A program made the position numbers and the translations under genes. A DNA stretch of 64,000 bases. It comes from UBA9926 sp018645765. Its GTDB lineage: Bacteria > Pseudomonadota > Gammaproteobacteria > Pseudomonadales > Azotimanducaceae. The DNA lies in assembly GCA_949372755.1 (NCBI GenBank), contig CASIBO010000011.1:1-64000 (forward strand). The letters run 5' to 3'. Every line of letters starts with the position of its first letter. The first letter of the stretch is position 1. A model generated the notes under the pieces. It had not been told where the DNA came from. It was given only the letters and a program-made list of their open reading frames with translations, and ran no database searches. Below, piece by piece: positions 16,898-26,747 of the stretch.

Positions 16898-18202
16898 TCA
16901 AGGCGGCGCTCGCTCTCGATGAACGAGATAGAGCACCATCAAAATCGCAGGTACCCCCAACGCCCCAGCACCGATAAAAAACAACGGGTAGCCGAAGGCA
17001 TCAACCGCGATGCCCGAAAAACCACTCGTGAACTTGCCCGGCAAGGTCATTAACGAGCTGAACAACGCATATTGCGTCGCGGTATACGCCGTGTGGGTTA
17101 GGCTGGACAGGTAAGCGATAAAGCTGGTTGCCGCAATCCCGCCGCTCAAGTTATCTGCCCCGATGATCAGGGCCAGCCAAACTAGATTCGGCTCGGTCAG
17201 CGCTAAGAGTGCGAAAAGCAGATTGGTTAAAGCCACTGCAACCCCACCGATCAGCAAGGTCATCAAAACACCCCAGCGAACCACCAAAACACCACCGAGA
17301 AATGATCCCAATATCGACAAGGCAAATCCTAACCCTTTCGCAATATTAGCGATCTGGAGTTTGGTATAGCCTAAATCCAAATAAAATGGGTTGGCCATAA
17401 TGCCCATGGTGATATCGCTCAGTCGATACAGAGCGATAAAACTGAGTAAGAACATCGCAAAGCGGCCATTTCGTACAAAAAAGTCTGTAATGGGCGCGAG
17501 AAATAACCCTTGCAGACCTGGCCACTTTGAGAGCCCCTCTTCGGCTTTGGACGCAGATTCATCATTCGCAAGTGCAGGCCTTGAAATCAGCAAGGTGGTA
17601 ACGAGCCCCACGCCGCCACAGAGCGCCATCACTTGATAGGCCTGGGCCCAACCCCAATATTCTGCGGCGTAGAGCGCGCCGGCCCCCGAAACCAAAAGCG
17701 CCGATCGATACCCAAGAATATAGGCAGCGGACAACGCTGCTTGATCCTGAGCCGGCGCGGCCTCAATGCGATAGGCATCAATGGCAATATCTTGAGTAGC
17801 CGATGAAAAGGCTACAACCAATGCCAGCACTGCAAGAGACGTTAACTGCGCCGGGCCAACCCAGCTCATCCCGACAAGCGCAAGCATAATGCCAAGCTGG
17901 GCAACTAACATCCAACTTCGGCGTCGCCCTAACGCACGATTAAGCCAGGGCAGCTTCAAGCGGTCCACAAAGGGCGCCCATACCACCTTGATGGAATACA
18001 TCATCCCAACCCAAGCAAAAAACCCGATCGCTGAACGGCTCACACCTTCGTCTCGAAGCCAGGCTGTAAGGGTTGAAAACACCAAAAGATAGGGCAGACC
18101 TGCCGAAAACCCGAGAAACGCCAAGGAAACCACAACGGGTTTGCGGTAAACCAAGAAGGATTCCAGCCAAGTTGGCCGCCCTCCGGCAGGCTGAGGCGGC
18201 AT
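16898..18202 (-). CDS. ampG: AmpG-like muropeptide permease (MFS)
   Basis: Inner-membrane major facilitator with about 12 membrane segments in 434 residues, which imports anhydro-muropeptides for cell wall recycling. The LGFSAGLPYLLVFSTLTAWLRDEG opening (from about residue 35) and the RSWML and SATQDIAIDAYRIE motifs (the latter near residue 160) are typical of AmpG. The ampE and ampD genes lie 7 kb away in the same window. Its start overlaps the yajQ stop by one base, so the two are cotranscribed. Confidence 0.9.
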   Translation of the reverse strand: MPPQPAGGRPTWLESFLVYRKPVVVSLAFLGFSAGLPYLLVFSTLTAWLRDEGVSRSAIGFFAWVGMMYSIKVVWAPFVDRLKLPWLNRALGRRRSWMLVAQLGIMLALVGMSWVGPAQLTSLAVLALVVAFSSATQDIAIDAYRIEAAPAQDQAALSAAYILGYRSALLVSGAGALYAAEYWGWAQAYQVMALCGGVGLVTTLLISRPALANDESASKAEEGLSKWPGLQGLFLAPITDFFVRNGRFAMFLLSFIALYRLSDITMGIMANPFYLDLGYTKLQIANIAKGLGFALSILGSFLGGVLVVRWGVLMTLLIGGVAVALTNLLFALLALTEPNLVWLALIIGADNLSGGIAATSFIAYLSSLTHTAYTATQYALFSSLMTLPGKFTSGFSGIAVDAFGYPLFFIGAGALGVPAILMVLYLVHRERAPP

Positions 18203-18684
18203 CAGTCTCTAAAGTTCTGGTACTGCAGTGGGATCTCAAATCCGGCCGCTTTAATCTCTGCCATCACACCCTGCAGATCATCTCGCTTTTTACCCGTCAC
18301 CCGGACCTGATCGCCCTGAATCGCAGCCTGCACCTTTAACTTTTTGTCCTTGATGAGTTTGACAATTTTTTTGGCAAGCAGTGTCTCAATGCCTTGCTTC
18401 ATCCCAACCGTTTGGTGGAGTAATTTACCACTCGGCATAATCGCCCCAAGATCCATCACCATCGGGTCAACCGAGCGCTTGATTAATTTCTCTCGGAGGA
18501 TATCCATCATCTGATCGAGCTGGATATCAGCTTGAGCCGTAAGCTTGATATCGCTCCCCAAGCGCTCAAAAGACGCTGTGATGCCTCTGAAATCATAACG
18601 CGTCGACAATTCTCGATTCGCCTGATCGACCGCATTGTGCACCTCTTGTAAGTCGACTTCGGACACCACATCGAATGAAGGCAT
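18202..18684 (-). CDS. yajQ: YajQ family nucleotide-binding protein
   Basis: A 160-residue cytosolic protein with two ferredoxin-like domains. The N-terminal MPSFDVVSEVD, the NRELSTRYDFRG motif near residue 27 and the C-terminal IPLQYQNFRD are strongly conserved in the family. Relatives bind tRNA, nucleotides or cyclic di-GMP; which applies here is not known. First gene of a two-gene unit with ampG. Confidence 0.95.
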   Translation of the reverse strand: MPSFDVVSEVDLQEVHNAVDQANRELSTRYDFRGITASFERLGSDIKLTAQADIQLDQMMDILREKLIKRSVDPMVMDLGAIMPSGKLLHQTVGMKQGIETLLAKKIVKLIKDKKLKVQAAIQGDQVRVTGKKRDDLQGVMAEIKAAGFEIPLQYQNFRD

Positions 18685-18817
18685 GGTCCGCTCTCCTTTT
18701 ATTGAACCCCTGCAGCATATCAGAATCGCATCATTTTAATGAACCAAACCCCAGTGTGGACTGAGACTATTGGCAATGATTACCGTACACTGGAAGACCT
18801 TAAAATAGAGAAAAGTT

Positions 18818-19414
18818 ATGGGCAAGCGACTGTCAAAAATCTATACCCGCACGGGCGATCAGGGCGAAACCGGCCTCGGCGATGGCAGCAGAATTCTTAA
18901 GAATCAACCCAGAGTGGTCGCGATGGGCGATATCGATGAACTCAATGCCCACTTAGGACTCTTGATAGAGCAATTGAACCAATCATCCATAGCAGCGTGC
19001 GCTGAGTGGGTGCCTTTCCTTCGATATTGTCAGCATCGGATATTTGATTTGGGGGGCGAAATTTCTATTCCAGGCTTTGAACTCATCCACAGCGACCATG
19101 TTGCGCTCATTGAGACTGAGCTGGATAAATTGAATGAGCCTTTAGCGCCCTTGGAAAATTTTATTCTGCCAGGCGGATCACTGCTGATTGCGCAGTGTCA
19201 TGTTGCTCGATGCACCTGCAGGCGGGCTGAGCGAGCGGTCATTACGCTCTCCGAGTCTGACACCATCAATGCCGAAGGCCTCAAATTCTTGAACCGTTTT
19301 TCAGATTTTCTCTTTGTCTTGTGCCGCTCGATCGCCGTTGCCACTAAGACACCGGAAGTCCTGTGGCAGAAGGATCATTTGACCCCTAGTGCCGAGTCAT
19401 TAAACCGCGAGTAG
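18818..19414 (+). CDS. PduO-type cob(I)alamin adenosyltransferase
   Basis: Makes adenosylcobalamin from cob(I)alamin and ATP, cytosolic. The ATP-binding N-terminus KIYTRTGDQGETGLGDG (from residue 6) and the C-terminal CRRAERAV and LNRFSDFLFVLCR motifs mark the PduO-type family. The 198-residue length is usual. Its 3' end overlaps the convergent aceF by 15 bp. With the BtuF-like protein at 23901-24755 it indicates cobalamin uptake and activation; no B12-dependent enzyme is in the window. Confidence 0.93.
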   Translation: MGKRLSKIYTRTGDQGETGLGDGSRILKNQPRVVAMGDIDELNAHLGLLIEQLNQSSIAACAEWVPFLRYCQHRIFDLGGEISIPGFELIHSDHVALIETELDKLNEPLAPLENFILPGGSLLIAQCHVARCTCRRAERAVITLSESDTINAEGLKFLNRFSDFLFVLCRSIAVATKTPEVLWQKDHLTPSAESLNRE

Positions 19415-21166
19415 TCGAACATCGCTGAGTTGCCGGCAGAGCTCGACCATAAATCGCGCAGCTTCCGCGCCATCGATCGCGCGATGATCGTAACTCAAAG
19501 CCAGCGGCAAGATTTTTCGAGGCTCGAGCGCGCCCTCTTTGTACCGTGGCAGGACCTGCGTTCGGGCAACGCCTAAGATGGCAACCTCGGGGCTGTTGAC
19601 AATGGGTGTGAATCCCGTGCCACCAATGCCGCCCAGGCTCGAAATGGTAAACGTCGTGCCTTGCAATTGCCCCGGCAACAGTTTTTTGTCCCTGGCGAGT
19701 TCAGCCAATTCTGCCGCGCTGCGCGCAAGCACGGCGATGGACTGCAGATCAGCACTTTTAACATTCGGCACGACCAAACCATTGGGGGTCTCAACCGCAA
19801 TGCCGATGTTAAAAAACCGTTTCAGCACCCAATGTTCATACTCGGGGTCAATCGACGCATTGAACCTAGGGTATTTCTTAAGCGCCTGAATGACGGCCTT
19901 AATGACAAAGGCAAGGGGAGAGATTTTGATATCGCCCGGCGCAAGGGCGTCATTCAAGCCCGCGCGAAACGTTTCGAGATCGGTAATATCCGCCTCATCA
20001 AAGTGCGTAACCTGAGGAATCGTTCGCCAACTGTATTCCAAGTTTTTTGCTGATACCCGACGGATCCGAGTGAGCGGCTCAAAAACCACTTCGCCAAACT
20101 GACTGAAATCCGGCAACGGTTTTTGCAGCGAGTCCTCGTTCGCCACTTGCTCAGGTCGGCCTAACCGCGCTTTGACAAACTGCTGCACATCTTCTTTTAG
20201 GATACGTTGACTGGGCCCGGACCCTGGGACACTCGATAAAGTAACCCCAAACTCACGCGCTAATTTTCGAACGGCCGGACCTGCGTGCACGGCTTGACCC
20301 GATGCTCGACCCGGAACGGGCGCACTTGAATGCTTATCCTGAAGGGGCGTATTCGGCATCTGGCCAAAACGCATATCTCCTTCTGAATTCGGCGGCGCAG
20401 CCTCCTCTGAGGGCCCATTGGCTGACGGCCCCGTTGATTTCGGCGGTGATTTTGACAGCAAAGGGGTTGCTTCATTGGGCGCCGACGCGTCTACGCTTAC
20501 CACCGTCAACCGCACCGCAACTTCCCCGCCGGTCACCTGATCGCCGACATTGAGATCAATCGAGGCTACAAGCCCCGCCGACGCCGCCACAATCTCCATG
20601 CTGGCTTTATCCGACTCAAGGAGCATCAAAACTTGGTTTAAGGCCACCTCATCCCCAATCTGACAATGAATCTCTATGACTTCGGCATCATCAATCTGGC
20701 CTAGGTCTGGGATAAAGATCGCAACCGTCTGAGATTTGGCCACCTCTAAAACAGGCGCCAACGCGACATCGAGCGTCTTTGACGCGCTAGCATTTTGTTC
20801 TACGGCTTGCGTCAGTCCGCTACCCGCATGCGCCTCGGAACGCGGCGGATCGATGGCATCGGCGTCTGGCCCATCCGCGCCAGCGGCGCGTTCAGGCTCT
20901 GACTCACCCGCAGACAACGCAGCACTCGCGCTGGTTTCAATGGTCAGCAGCACATCCCCTTCTTTAACCGTCATACCTGGCGTCATCAGAACCGCGACCA
21001 CGACCCCATCAAATGCCGCCGGCAATTCAACGCTCGCCTTATCGGACTCCAGCACAACCAAGGCCTGATTCTGCTTCACCACATCGCCAGCAGCCACCAG
21101 GACCTCAACCAATTCGATCCCTTCGGCTTCGCCCACGTCTGGGACGCTAATCTGTTTAAGCGCCAT
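19400..21166 (-). CDS. aceF: Pyruvate dehydrogenase E2, dihydrolipoyllysine acetyltransferase
   Basis: Core of the pyruvate dehydrogenase complex, transferring acetyl from lipoate to CoA. Two lipoyl domains are visible, each with a DKAS lipoylation motif (about residues 43-46 and 187-190), joined by Ala/Pro-rich linkers. The E3/E1-binding domain is near 290-330 (GPAVRKLAREFGV) and the catalytic domain ends with SYDHRAIDGA. 588 residues. The start overlaps the aceE stop (TAATG). No E3 (lpd) gene follows. Confidence 0.97.
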   Translation of the reverse strand: MALKQISVPDVGEAEGIELVEVLVAAGDVVKQNQALVVLESDKASVELPAAFDGVVVAVLMTPGMTVKEGDVLLTIETSASAALSAGESEPERAAGADGPDADAIDPPRSEAHAGSGLTQAVEQNASASKTLDVALAPVLEVAKSQTVAIFIPDLGQIDDAEVIEIHCQIGDEVALNQVLMLLESDKASMEIVAASAGLVASIDLNVGDQVTGGEVAVRLTVVSVDASAPNEATPLLSKSPPKSTGPSANGPSEEAAPPNSEGDMRFGQMPNTPLQDKHSSAPVPGRASGQAVHAGPAVRKLAREFGVTLSSVPGSGPSQRILKEDVQQFVKARLGRPEQVANEDSLQKPLPDFSQFGEVVFEPLTRIRRVSAKNLEYSWRTIPQVTHFDEADITDLETFRAGLNDALAPGDIKISPLAFVIKAVIQALKKYPRFNASIDPEYEHWVLKRFFNIGIAVETPNGLVVPNVKSADLQSIAVLARSAAELAELARDKKLLPGQLQGTTFTISSLGGIGGTGFTPIVNSPEVAILGVARTQVLPRYKEGALEPRKILPLALSYDHRAIDGAEAARFMVELCRQLSDVRLLAV

Positions 21167-23838
21167 TACAGGGTCACTGGCTCTGGACTGGCCGGGTCGA
21201 TACCCCAGCGCTCCCGAGCCTGCAAAACAACCTCAAGGGCAATGATATTGGACTCCGCCAACGCCTGCAGCGCGGTGTAGGCAATCGAATACCGATCGAC
21301 TTCGAAGTGACGGCGCAGCTTCTCGCGGGTATCGCTTCGACCAAAGCCATCGGTTCCGAGCACATGATAGTCGCCCTGAATTTGAGCCCGGATTTGATCG
21401 GCATAAAGCTTGATATAGTCCGTGGCGGCAATGACGGGGTAGCCGCTATCCCCAAGGCAAACCTGGACATGACTTTGCCGGGCCGGCTGATCTGGGTTCA
21501 ATCGGTTCCAACGCAAAACAGAATCACCATCGCGTTTGAGCTCGTTGAAGCTCGTCACGCTAAAGATGTCAGAGAAAACCTCGAACTCGGATTCCAAAAT
21601 GTCCGACGCCGCCAACACTTCTCGTAAAATCGCGCCCGAGCCCAACAGGTGAACCCGCTTCTTAGACCGCTTTGCTTTGCTTGCGGCGGCTTTTAATCGA
21701 TACAGGCCACGCTTGATACCCGCCTCACAACCCTCGGGCATTGCCGGCTGCTGATAATTTTCATTGGTGACGGTGATATAAAAGTACTTAGCCTGCTTTT
21801 CAACAAACATCACCTGCAAGCCATGCTGAATAATGACGGCAAGTTCATAGGCATAAGTTGGATCATAGGACACACAATTGGGCACCGTGCCAGAAAGGAT
21901 ATGGCTATGCCCGTCTTGATGCTGCAAGCCCTCCCCATTGAGCGTTGTTCGACCCGAGGTGCCGCCCAACAAAAATCCGCGGGCACTGAGATCGCCCGCC
22001 GCCCAACACAGATCGCCGATTCGCTGAAAGCCAAACATAGAATAATAGATATAAAACGGCACCAGCGTTTGCGCATGATTGGAGTAAGAGGTTGCAGCCG
22101 CCAGCCAGGCAGCAAATGCGCCCCCTTCATTGATCCCCTCTTCCATAACCTGACCGTGTTGGTCTTCACGGTAAGACATAATCTGACCCGTATCGACGGG
22201 CTCGTAGAGCTGCCCCACGCTCGAATAAATACCCAGCTGCCGGAACATGCCCTCCATCCCAAACGTTCGCGCTTCATCGGGTACAATTGGAACAATCCGT
22301 TCACCGAGATGAGGGTCTTTCACTAATATCGAGAGCAACCGCACAAATGCCATCGTGGTCGAGATTTCACGATCGCCAGATCCTTGAGTCACCGATGCAA
22401 AGGCCTCTAAATCGGGAATGGTTAAGGCCTCGAAATGGTTAAGCCTCGAGGGAATCGCGCCACCCAATTTTTCACGGCAGGTTTTTAAATACCGCAGCTC
22501 AATTGAATCTTCGGGCGGCCGGTAGTAAGGAATTGCTTCCAGATTCTCATCATTAATCGGGATATCAAACCGATCTCTAAACTCGCGCAATGCTTTGGTA
22601 TCAAGCTTCTTAACAGAATGGGTAAAATTTTGGGCTTCTCCTGCCAAACCAAGCCCGTAGCCTTTGACGGTTTTTGCAAGGATCACGGTGGGCTGGCCCT
22701 TGTGGGCGACCGCTGCGGCATAGGCTGCATAGACTTTATACGGATCGTGACCACCCCGGTTGAGTCTCGAAATTTGTTCATCCGTAAGGTCAGAGACCAT
22801 TTCGGAAAGATCTGGATGCGCGCCGAAAAAGTGCTCGCGCACATAGCCCCCATCATGGCTTTTGTAGTTCTGGTAGTCCCCGTCGACCGCATCGTCCATC
22901 CGCTGCTGCAGCAGACCTTGGGTATCCTTCTCGAATAAGGCATCCCACTGGCGACCCCAAACCACTTTAATGACATTCCAGCCCGCACCTCGAAAAGCAC
23001 CTTCAAGCTCTTGAATAATTTTCCCGTTCCCTCGAACCGGGCCATCCAATCGCTGCAAATTGCAGTTGACCACAAAAATTAGATTATCAAGACCTTCCCG
23101 ACCGGCCAGAGAAATCGCGCCGAGTGATTCGGGCTCATCCATTTCGCCATCGCCGATAAAGCACCACACTTTGCGATCACTCTCGGGCGCAAGACCTCGA
23201 TTCACGAGATACTTCATGATGTGGGCTTGATAAATCGCCTGCAAAGGTCCAAGCCCCATCGAGACCGTTGGAAACTGCCAGTATTCGGGCATCAACCATG
23301 GGTGTGGGTAGGAGGACAAACCATCGCCATCGACCTCCTGCCGGAACCGATCGAGCTGATCTTCGGACAGATCTCCTTCTAAGAACGACCGGGCGTAAAT
23401 CCCGGGTGCACTATGGCCTTGAATATAGAGCAGGTCCCCTGGCAGCCCAGGCTGATTAGCTCGGAAAAAGTAATTGAACCCAACATCATAGAGGGTCGCC
23501 GACGACTGAAACGTCGAGATGTGGCCACCCAAGGTGGCATCTTTGATATTCGCGCGCATCACCATCGCCATGGCATTCCAGCGAATGAGGCTGCGAATAT
23601 TTCGTTCAACAAAAAGATCGCCCGGCATCCGGGCTTCTTTGTGTGCGGGGATCGTATTTCGATATGGGGTTGTGATGGCGTAGGGTAACTGCGAGCCTTG
23701 CTCTGTTAATTTGACCGACAACTTTTGCAGTAAATATTGAACGCGTTCGGCGCCTTGGGTCGTCAAGACCGACGACAGCGCATCGAGCCATTCCTGCGTT
23801 TCTTCAGGATCTGAATCCATTGATTCGATTTTATTCAT
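21166..23838 (-). CDS. aceE: Pyruvate dehydrogenase E1 component (homodimeric type)
   Basis: Thiamine diphosphate enzyme that decarboxylates pyruvate and acetylates the E2 lipoate. 890 residues, the usual homodimeric AceE size. The thiamine-binding region begins at GDGEMDEPES (near residue 230), and the AGRTTLNGEGLQHQDGHS-like stretch near 650 is diagnostic. Operon with aceF by a 1-bp overlap. About 60 bp separate its start from the btuF-like gene upstream on the same strand; no pdhR regulator gene is adjacent. Confidence 0.98.
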   Translation of the reverse strand: MNKIESMDSDPEETQEWLDALSSVLTTQGAERVQYLLQKLSVKLTEQGSQLPYAITTPYRNTIPAHKEARMPGDLFVERNIRSLIRWNAMAMVMRANIKDATLGGHISTFQSSATLYDVGFNYFFRANQPGLPGDLLYIQGHSAPGIYARSFLEGDLSEDQLDRFRQEVDGDGLSSYPHPWLMPEYWQFPTVSMGLGPLQAIYQAHIMKYLVNRGLAPESDRKVWCFIGDGEMDEPESLGAISLAGREGLDNLIFVVNCNLQRLDGPVRGNGKIIQELEGAFRGAGWNVIKVVWGRQWDALFEKDTQGLLQQRMDDAVDGDYQNYKSHDGGYVREHFFGAHPDLSEMVSDLTDEQISRLNRGGHDPYKVYAAYAAAVAHKGQPTVILAKTVKGYGLGLAGEAQNFTHSVKKLDTKALREFRDRFDIPINDENLEAIPYYRPPEDSIELRYLKTCREKLGGAIPSRLNHFEALTIPDLEAFASVTQGSGDREISTTMAFVRLLSILVKDPHLGERIVPIVPDEARTFGMEGMFRQLGIYSSVGQLYEPVDTGQIMSYREDQHGQVMEEGINEGGAFAAWLAAATSYSNHAQTLVPFYIYYSMFGFQRIGDLCWAAGDLSARGFLLGGTSGRTTLNGEGLQHQDGHSHILSGTVPNCVSYDPTYAYELAVIIQHGLQVMFVEKQAKYFYITVTNENYQQPAMPEGCEAGIKRGLYRLKAAASKAKRSKKRVHLLGSGAILREVLAASDILESEFEVFSDIFSVTSFNELKRDGDSVLRWNRLNPDQPARQSHVQVCLGDSGYPVIAATDYIKLYADQIRAQIQGDYHVLGTDGFGRSDTREKLRRHFEVDRYSIAYTALQALAESNIIALEVVLQARERWGIDPASPEPVTL

Positions 23839-23900
23839 AGGGGCTGACCGATAGACTCAATTGACGAAAACCATTACGCGCCATTCACCGTGAGTATAAC

Positions 23901-24755
23901 TTACCCAGATTCGGCCTCCAAATGAATGGCCTGACAGAGCGCTGTAATACCCGAAAGAATGCGACGAGAGGGACGACTAAGCAGGTCTGCTTCGACCCGT
24001 TGAATGGTCGCATCGGGTAGAAAAGTCTGCCACTTGGCCTGCCAGGGTAGCGGCCCTTTTTGATTGGTCACGAAAACAATGACATCAGGCTGTCCGGACA
24101 ACACGCTCTCCAACGTGACGACGGGCACTTCAGAGACCGCCTCAGAAAATAAATTATCCCCGCCACAAACCGATACCGCCTCCCCCATATAATGGCGGTC
24201 GCTAACAGTAAACAATTGATTCTCGGCGATCTGAAGAAAAACGCGCGGGGTCGACCGAGTCGCATAGCGCGCCCGCAACTGGTTCAGCGATGCCGTAAAT
24301 TCTGCTTCAATCAAAGCCCCTTGCGGTCCCTGACCCAGCGCATCACCCAACCTGCGATAGCCTTCACCAATACTGCTCAGCCCTTTGATTTCTTGGCGCT
24401 GCACCAAGAAGCCAAGCGCTTCTAGCTTGCTCAGCGTCCTCGGAGCACCGCCCTGCCAAGCTAAGATACGATCGGGCGCGAGATTAATAATGCGTTCAAC
24501 ATTCAGCTGAAACGCATCCCCCACACGCGGGAGGCGGGACGCAGCAGCCGGAAAATCAGAGTAACGCGACACCCCAACCAACTGCGCGCCCACCCCAAGA
24601 TCATAAACCATCTCGGTCAAATGCGGCGCCAACGAAATCAGCCGTTCGGCCGAAGATACTTGGGCAGACCAGAGTGCGATGAAAACAATAACCGCGAGCG
24701 TCCAGGATGGCTTTGACCCCGAGGACGACTTCAAAACTACGGCTCGCTGAACCAC
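23901..24755 (-). CDS. BtuF-like periplasmic (cobalamin) substrate-binding protein
   Basis: A 284-residue periplasmic binding protein of the helical-backbone type. A signal sequence is at about 16-36 (TLAVIVFIALWSAQVSSA), followed by RLISLAPHLTEMVYDLGVGAQLVGVSRYSDFP, the classic BtuF N-lobe opening. The start is GTG and follows the ampE stop with no gap, so the two are probably cotranscribed. The permease and ATPase (btuC, btuD) are not in the window. Cobalamin is the best ligand guess given the adenosyltransferase gene 4.5 kb away; an iron siderophore is the alternative. Confidence 0.82.
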   Translation of the reverse strand: MVQRAVVLKSSSGSKPSWTLAVIVFIALWSAQVSSAERLISLAPHLTEMVYDLGVGAQLVGVSRYSDFPAAASRLPRVGDAFQLNVERIINLAPDRILAWQGGAPRTLSKLEALGFLVQRQEIKGLSSIGEGYRRLGDALGQGPQGALIEAEFTASLNQLRARYATRSTPRVFLQIAENQLFTVSDRHYMGEAVSVCGGDNLFSEAVSEVPVVTLESVLSGQPDVIVFVTNQKGPLPWQAKWQTFLPDATIQRVEADLLSRPSRRILSGITALCQAIHLEAESG

Positions 24756-25598
24756 TTAGGACAGCAGGGTCAGCAGCGCCGCCAAACCAATCCAACCGAA
24801 AAACAAGCGACTGATCAACCCCTCATAATCTTGAAGCCAGTCCAAATACGTGACGGAATCGACTGTGGTCTCACGCTCAACCTCGGGTACCAGCCCAATG
24901 CAGACCCCAGCGTACAAAAGATCCCCTTCATCGATAGACCAATCCTTCAGACTGGCGACAAAATACGGCCAGCCATCTCTGAGCCGTCCAACCAATGCCA
25001 ACAACAATAACGAAACCCGGATACTCAATCCAACCAACCAGCGCGAGACCGTCTGGGCGGCGATTGTGGCGGTTCCGTCCAACGAATCAGTGACTGCCGT
25101 GCGGTTGTCTTCTTGGCGCTCATAATGACGCTGAAGGAAACAAAACAGAGCGCCCCCCGGACCCAAAAGCAGGTACCAAACAATATAAACAAAAAAACCT
25201 TGATGCAGGTTCGACAACAAACTGCGCAGCGTTTGTCCCTGTGTATCAGCAAGCAACCCGTCGTCGGTTGTGGACTGCCGGGCTTGAAGTTGCAAGGCAT
25301 CAAAGGTCATTTCCGGCGAAGGCGCATGCAGAACAAATAGCAAAACGCTCAGATGCAGCATGAATGCCGGTAGTCCGAACAAAATCGCCTCAAAGCCGCT
25401 CGAAACCCAAGCAAGCAGAAGGGCAGGCAAGACAACCCCTGCAAGATACGCGGCGGCGCCTGATAACATACTATTAATCCAGCCAAACCAGTTTGCTGGG
25501 TAGCTGCCCGCAATGCTCGGAAGCTCGCCCCACCAATACCGCACAGCGAGTAAAAAGAGTAAGACCACGATGAACGCCATCGAATCATCCTTTAACAA
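24756..25598 (-). CDS. ampE: AmpE-like inner membrane regulatory protein
   Basis: A 280-residue membrane protein with about four to five hydrophobic segments. WYLLLGPGGALFCFL near residue 154 and the LDWLQDYEGLISRLFFGWIGLAALL C-terminus (split here by residues 252-276) match AmpE. In enterobacteria and Pseudomonas ampE lies next to ampD, as here (53 bp). AmpE is described as a sensor linked to beta-lactamase induction, but its true function is unclear. Confidence 0.85.
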   Translation of the reverse strand: MLKDDSMAFIVVLLFLLAVRYWWGELPSIAGSYPANWFGWINSMLSGAAAYLAGVVLPALLLAWVSSGFEAILFGLPAFMLHLSVLLFVLHAPSPEMTFDALQLQARQSTTDDGLLADTQGQTLRSLLSNLHQGFFVYIVWYLLLGPGGALFCFLQRHYERQEDNRTAVTDSLDGTATIAAQTVSRWLVGLSIRVSLLLLALVGRLRDGWPYFVASLKDWSIDEGDLLYAGVCIGLVPEVERETTVDSVTYLDWLQDYEGLISRLFFGWIGLAALLTLLS

Positions 25599-25651
25599 TC
25601 ATTGAAATCCCGCCTAATTTACACCAGAACCCTCACAGGGTCTGATGTAAA

Positions 25652-26197
25652 TTAGCAGCAATGCCAGAATTTTTCCCAATCGAACGCCGGACCCGGGTCC
25701 GTTTTTCGCCCTGGTGCAATATCCACGTGCCCAACCACGGCGCTCGCTGGCAGCTGGTAATGGTCTTGCAAGGCCGAAACGACAGACCCCAGAACCGCGT
25801 ATTGAATCTCGCTATAGGGCGCGGTATCCGTGCCTTCAAGCTCGATCCCGATACTAAAATCATTACATCCTTGACGACCTAGATAGCTAGATGTCCCGGC
25901 ATGCCAAGCAGCCTGATCAAAGGCAACAAACTGTAGGAGCGCGCCGCATCGACGAATCAGCAAATGGGCCGAAACGCGGGCCGCCGTTAAGTCGGCAAAG
26001 TCCTCATGCGCTTGCCCGGATAGCGTGCCCATAAAGAGATCTTCAACATAACGGCCGCCAAAATGGCCGGCTGGCAAGCTGATACAATGCAAAACAATCA
26101 GACTAACCTCACCGTCAGGCCTTGGACTGGTGTGGGGCGACGGATACTGGCGCGCAGCCTCGATACGGTGGTCTATAATCTGATGTCGGGCGCGCAC
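25652..26197 (-). CDS. ampD: AmpD, cytosolic 1,6-anhydro-N-acetylmuramyl-L-alanine amidase
   Basis: Zinc amidase that cleaves the stem peptide from anhydro-muropeptides brought in by AmpG. Zinc ligands can be seen: His in IVLHCIS (about residue 37), His in VGHVDIAPGRKTDPG, and the Asp in that same motif. GIELEGTD is also typical. 181 residues with no signal peptide, as expected for the cytosolic enzyme. It heads a unit with ampE; the aspartic protease gene is divergent. No ampR or beta-lactamase gene is nearby. Confidence 0.95.
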   Translation of the reverse strand: MRARHQIIDHRIEAARQYPSPHTSPRPDGEVSLIVLHCISLPAGHFGGRYVEDLFMGTLSGQAHEDFADLTAARVSAHLLIRRCGALLQFVAFDQAAWHAGTSSYLGRQGCNDFSIGIELEGTDTAPYSEIQYAVLGSVVSALQDHYQLPASAVVGHVDIAPGRKTDPGPAFDWEKFWHCC

Positions 26198-26237
26198 GTC
26201 GGCTGTTCCTCAGCATTAACAGGAGAGAGAAGAAAGC

Positions 26238-26747
26238 ATGGCTGGGATTACACAACTAGGCAAGGGCATGATGATTTTGGGTTGTCTCTTATTCATCGGC
26301 TTGATGAGTCTTTGGTTTGGTGACATCGAAGAAGATCGCTCCTACCCCAATCGAACGCCGGTCAGCCTTGACGAGAACGGCGTTATTGCGGTTACGCTCA
26401 AACAGGATCGCCGAGGCCACTATACGGTTAGCGGCCTAATCAACAACTTCCCCATAGATTTCTTGGTTGATACGGGTGCGACCGAGGTCGTGATTCCCGC
26501 AGGATTGGCAGAACGACTCAACCTAGAGCGCGGACGCGCCAAGCGCGCAAGCACTGCCAACGGTTCTGTGACGGTTTACCAAACCAATCTGGCAAGACTG
26601 TCGATCGCCGACTTGCACTTCGACAATGTCTCGGGTGTGATCAATCCTGGCATGAACGGCACCGCTGCCCTGCTTGGGATGAGCGTTTTGAAAAATCTCG
26701 AATTAACGCAAACTGGCAACACCTTGGTACTAAAGAGGAAGCAATAA
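26238..26747 (+). CDS. Membrane-anchored retropepsin-like (clan AA) aspartic protease
   Basis: A 169-residue protein with one N-terminal membrane segment (about 9-27) and a single aspartic protease domain with the catalytic DTGATEVVIP at about 78-87. Family members (TIGR02281-type) are single-domain and should work as dimers like retroviral protease. Substrate unknown. The TAA stop overlaps the nadC ATG by one base. Confidence 0.85.
   Translation: MAGITQLGKGMMILGCLLFIGLMSLWFGDIEEDRSYPNRTPVSLDENGVIAVTLKQDRRGHYTVSGLINNFPIDFLVDTGATEVVIPAGLAERLNLERGRAKRASTANGSVTVYQTNLARLSIADLHFDNVSGVINPGMNGTAALLGMSVLKNLELTQTGNTLVLKRKQ

Noticed and set aside
16796..16900. A 33-codon protein-like frame on the minus strand running on from the end of ampG in another frame (IESERRLEIIDDIAIL...).
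   Set aside because: It has no start codon or ribosome site of its own, and ampG ends at a normal length. A frameshift in ampG was considered but nothing in the family calls for such a tail.
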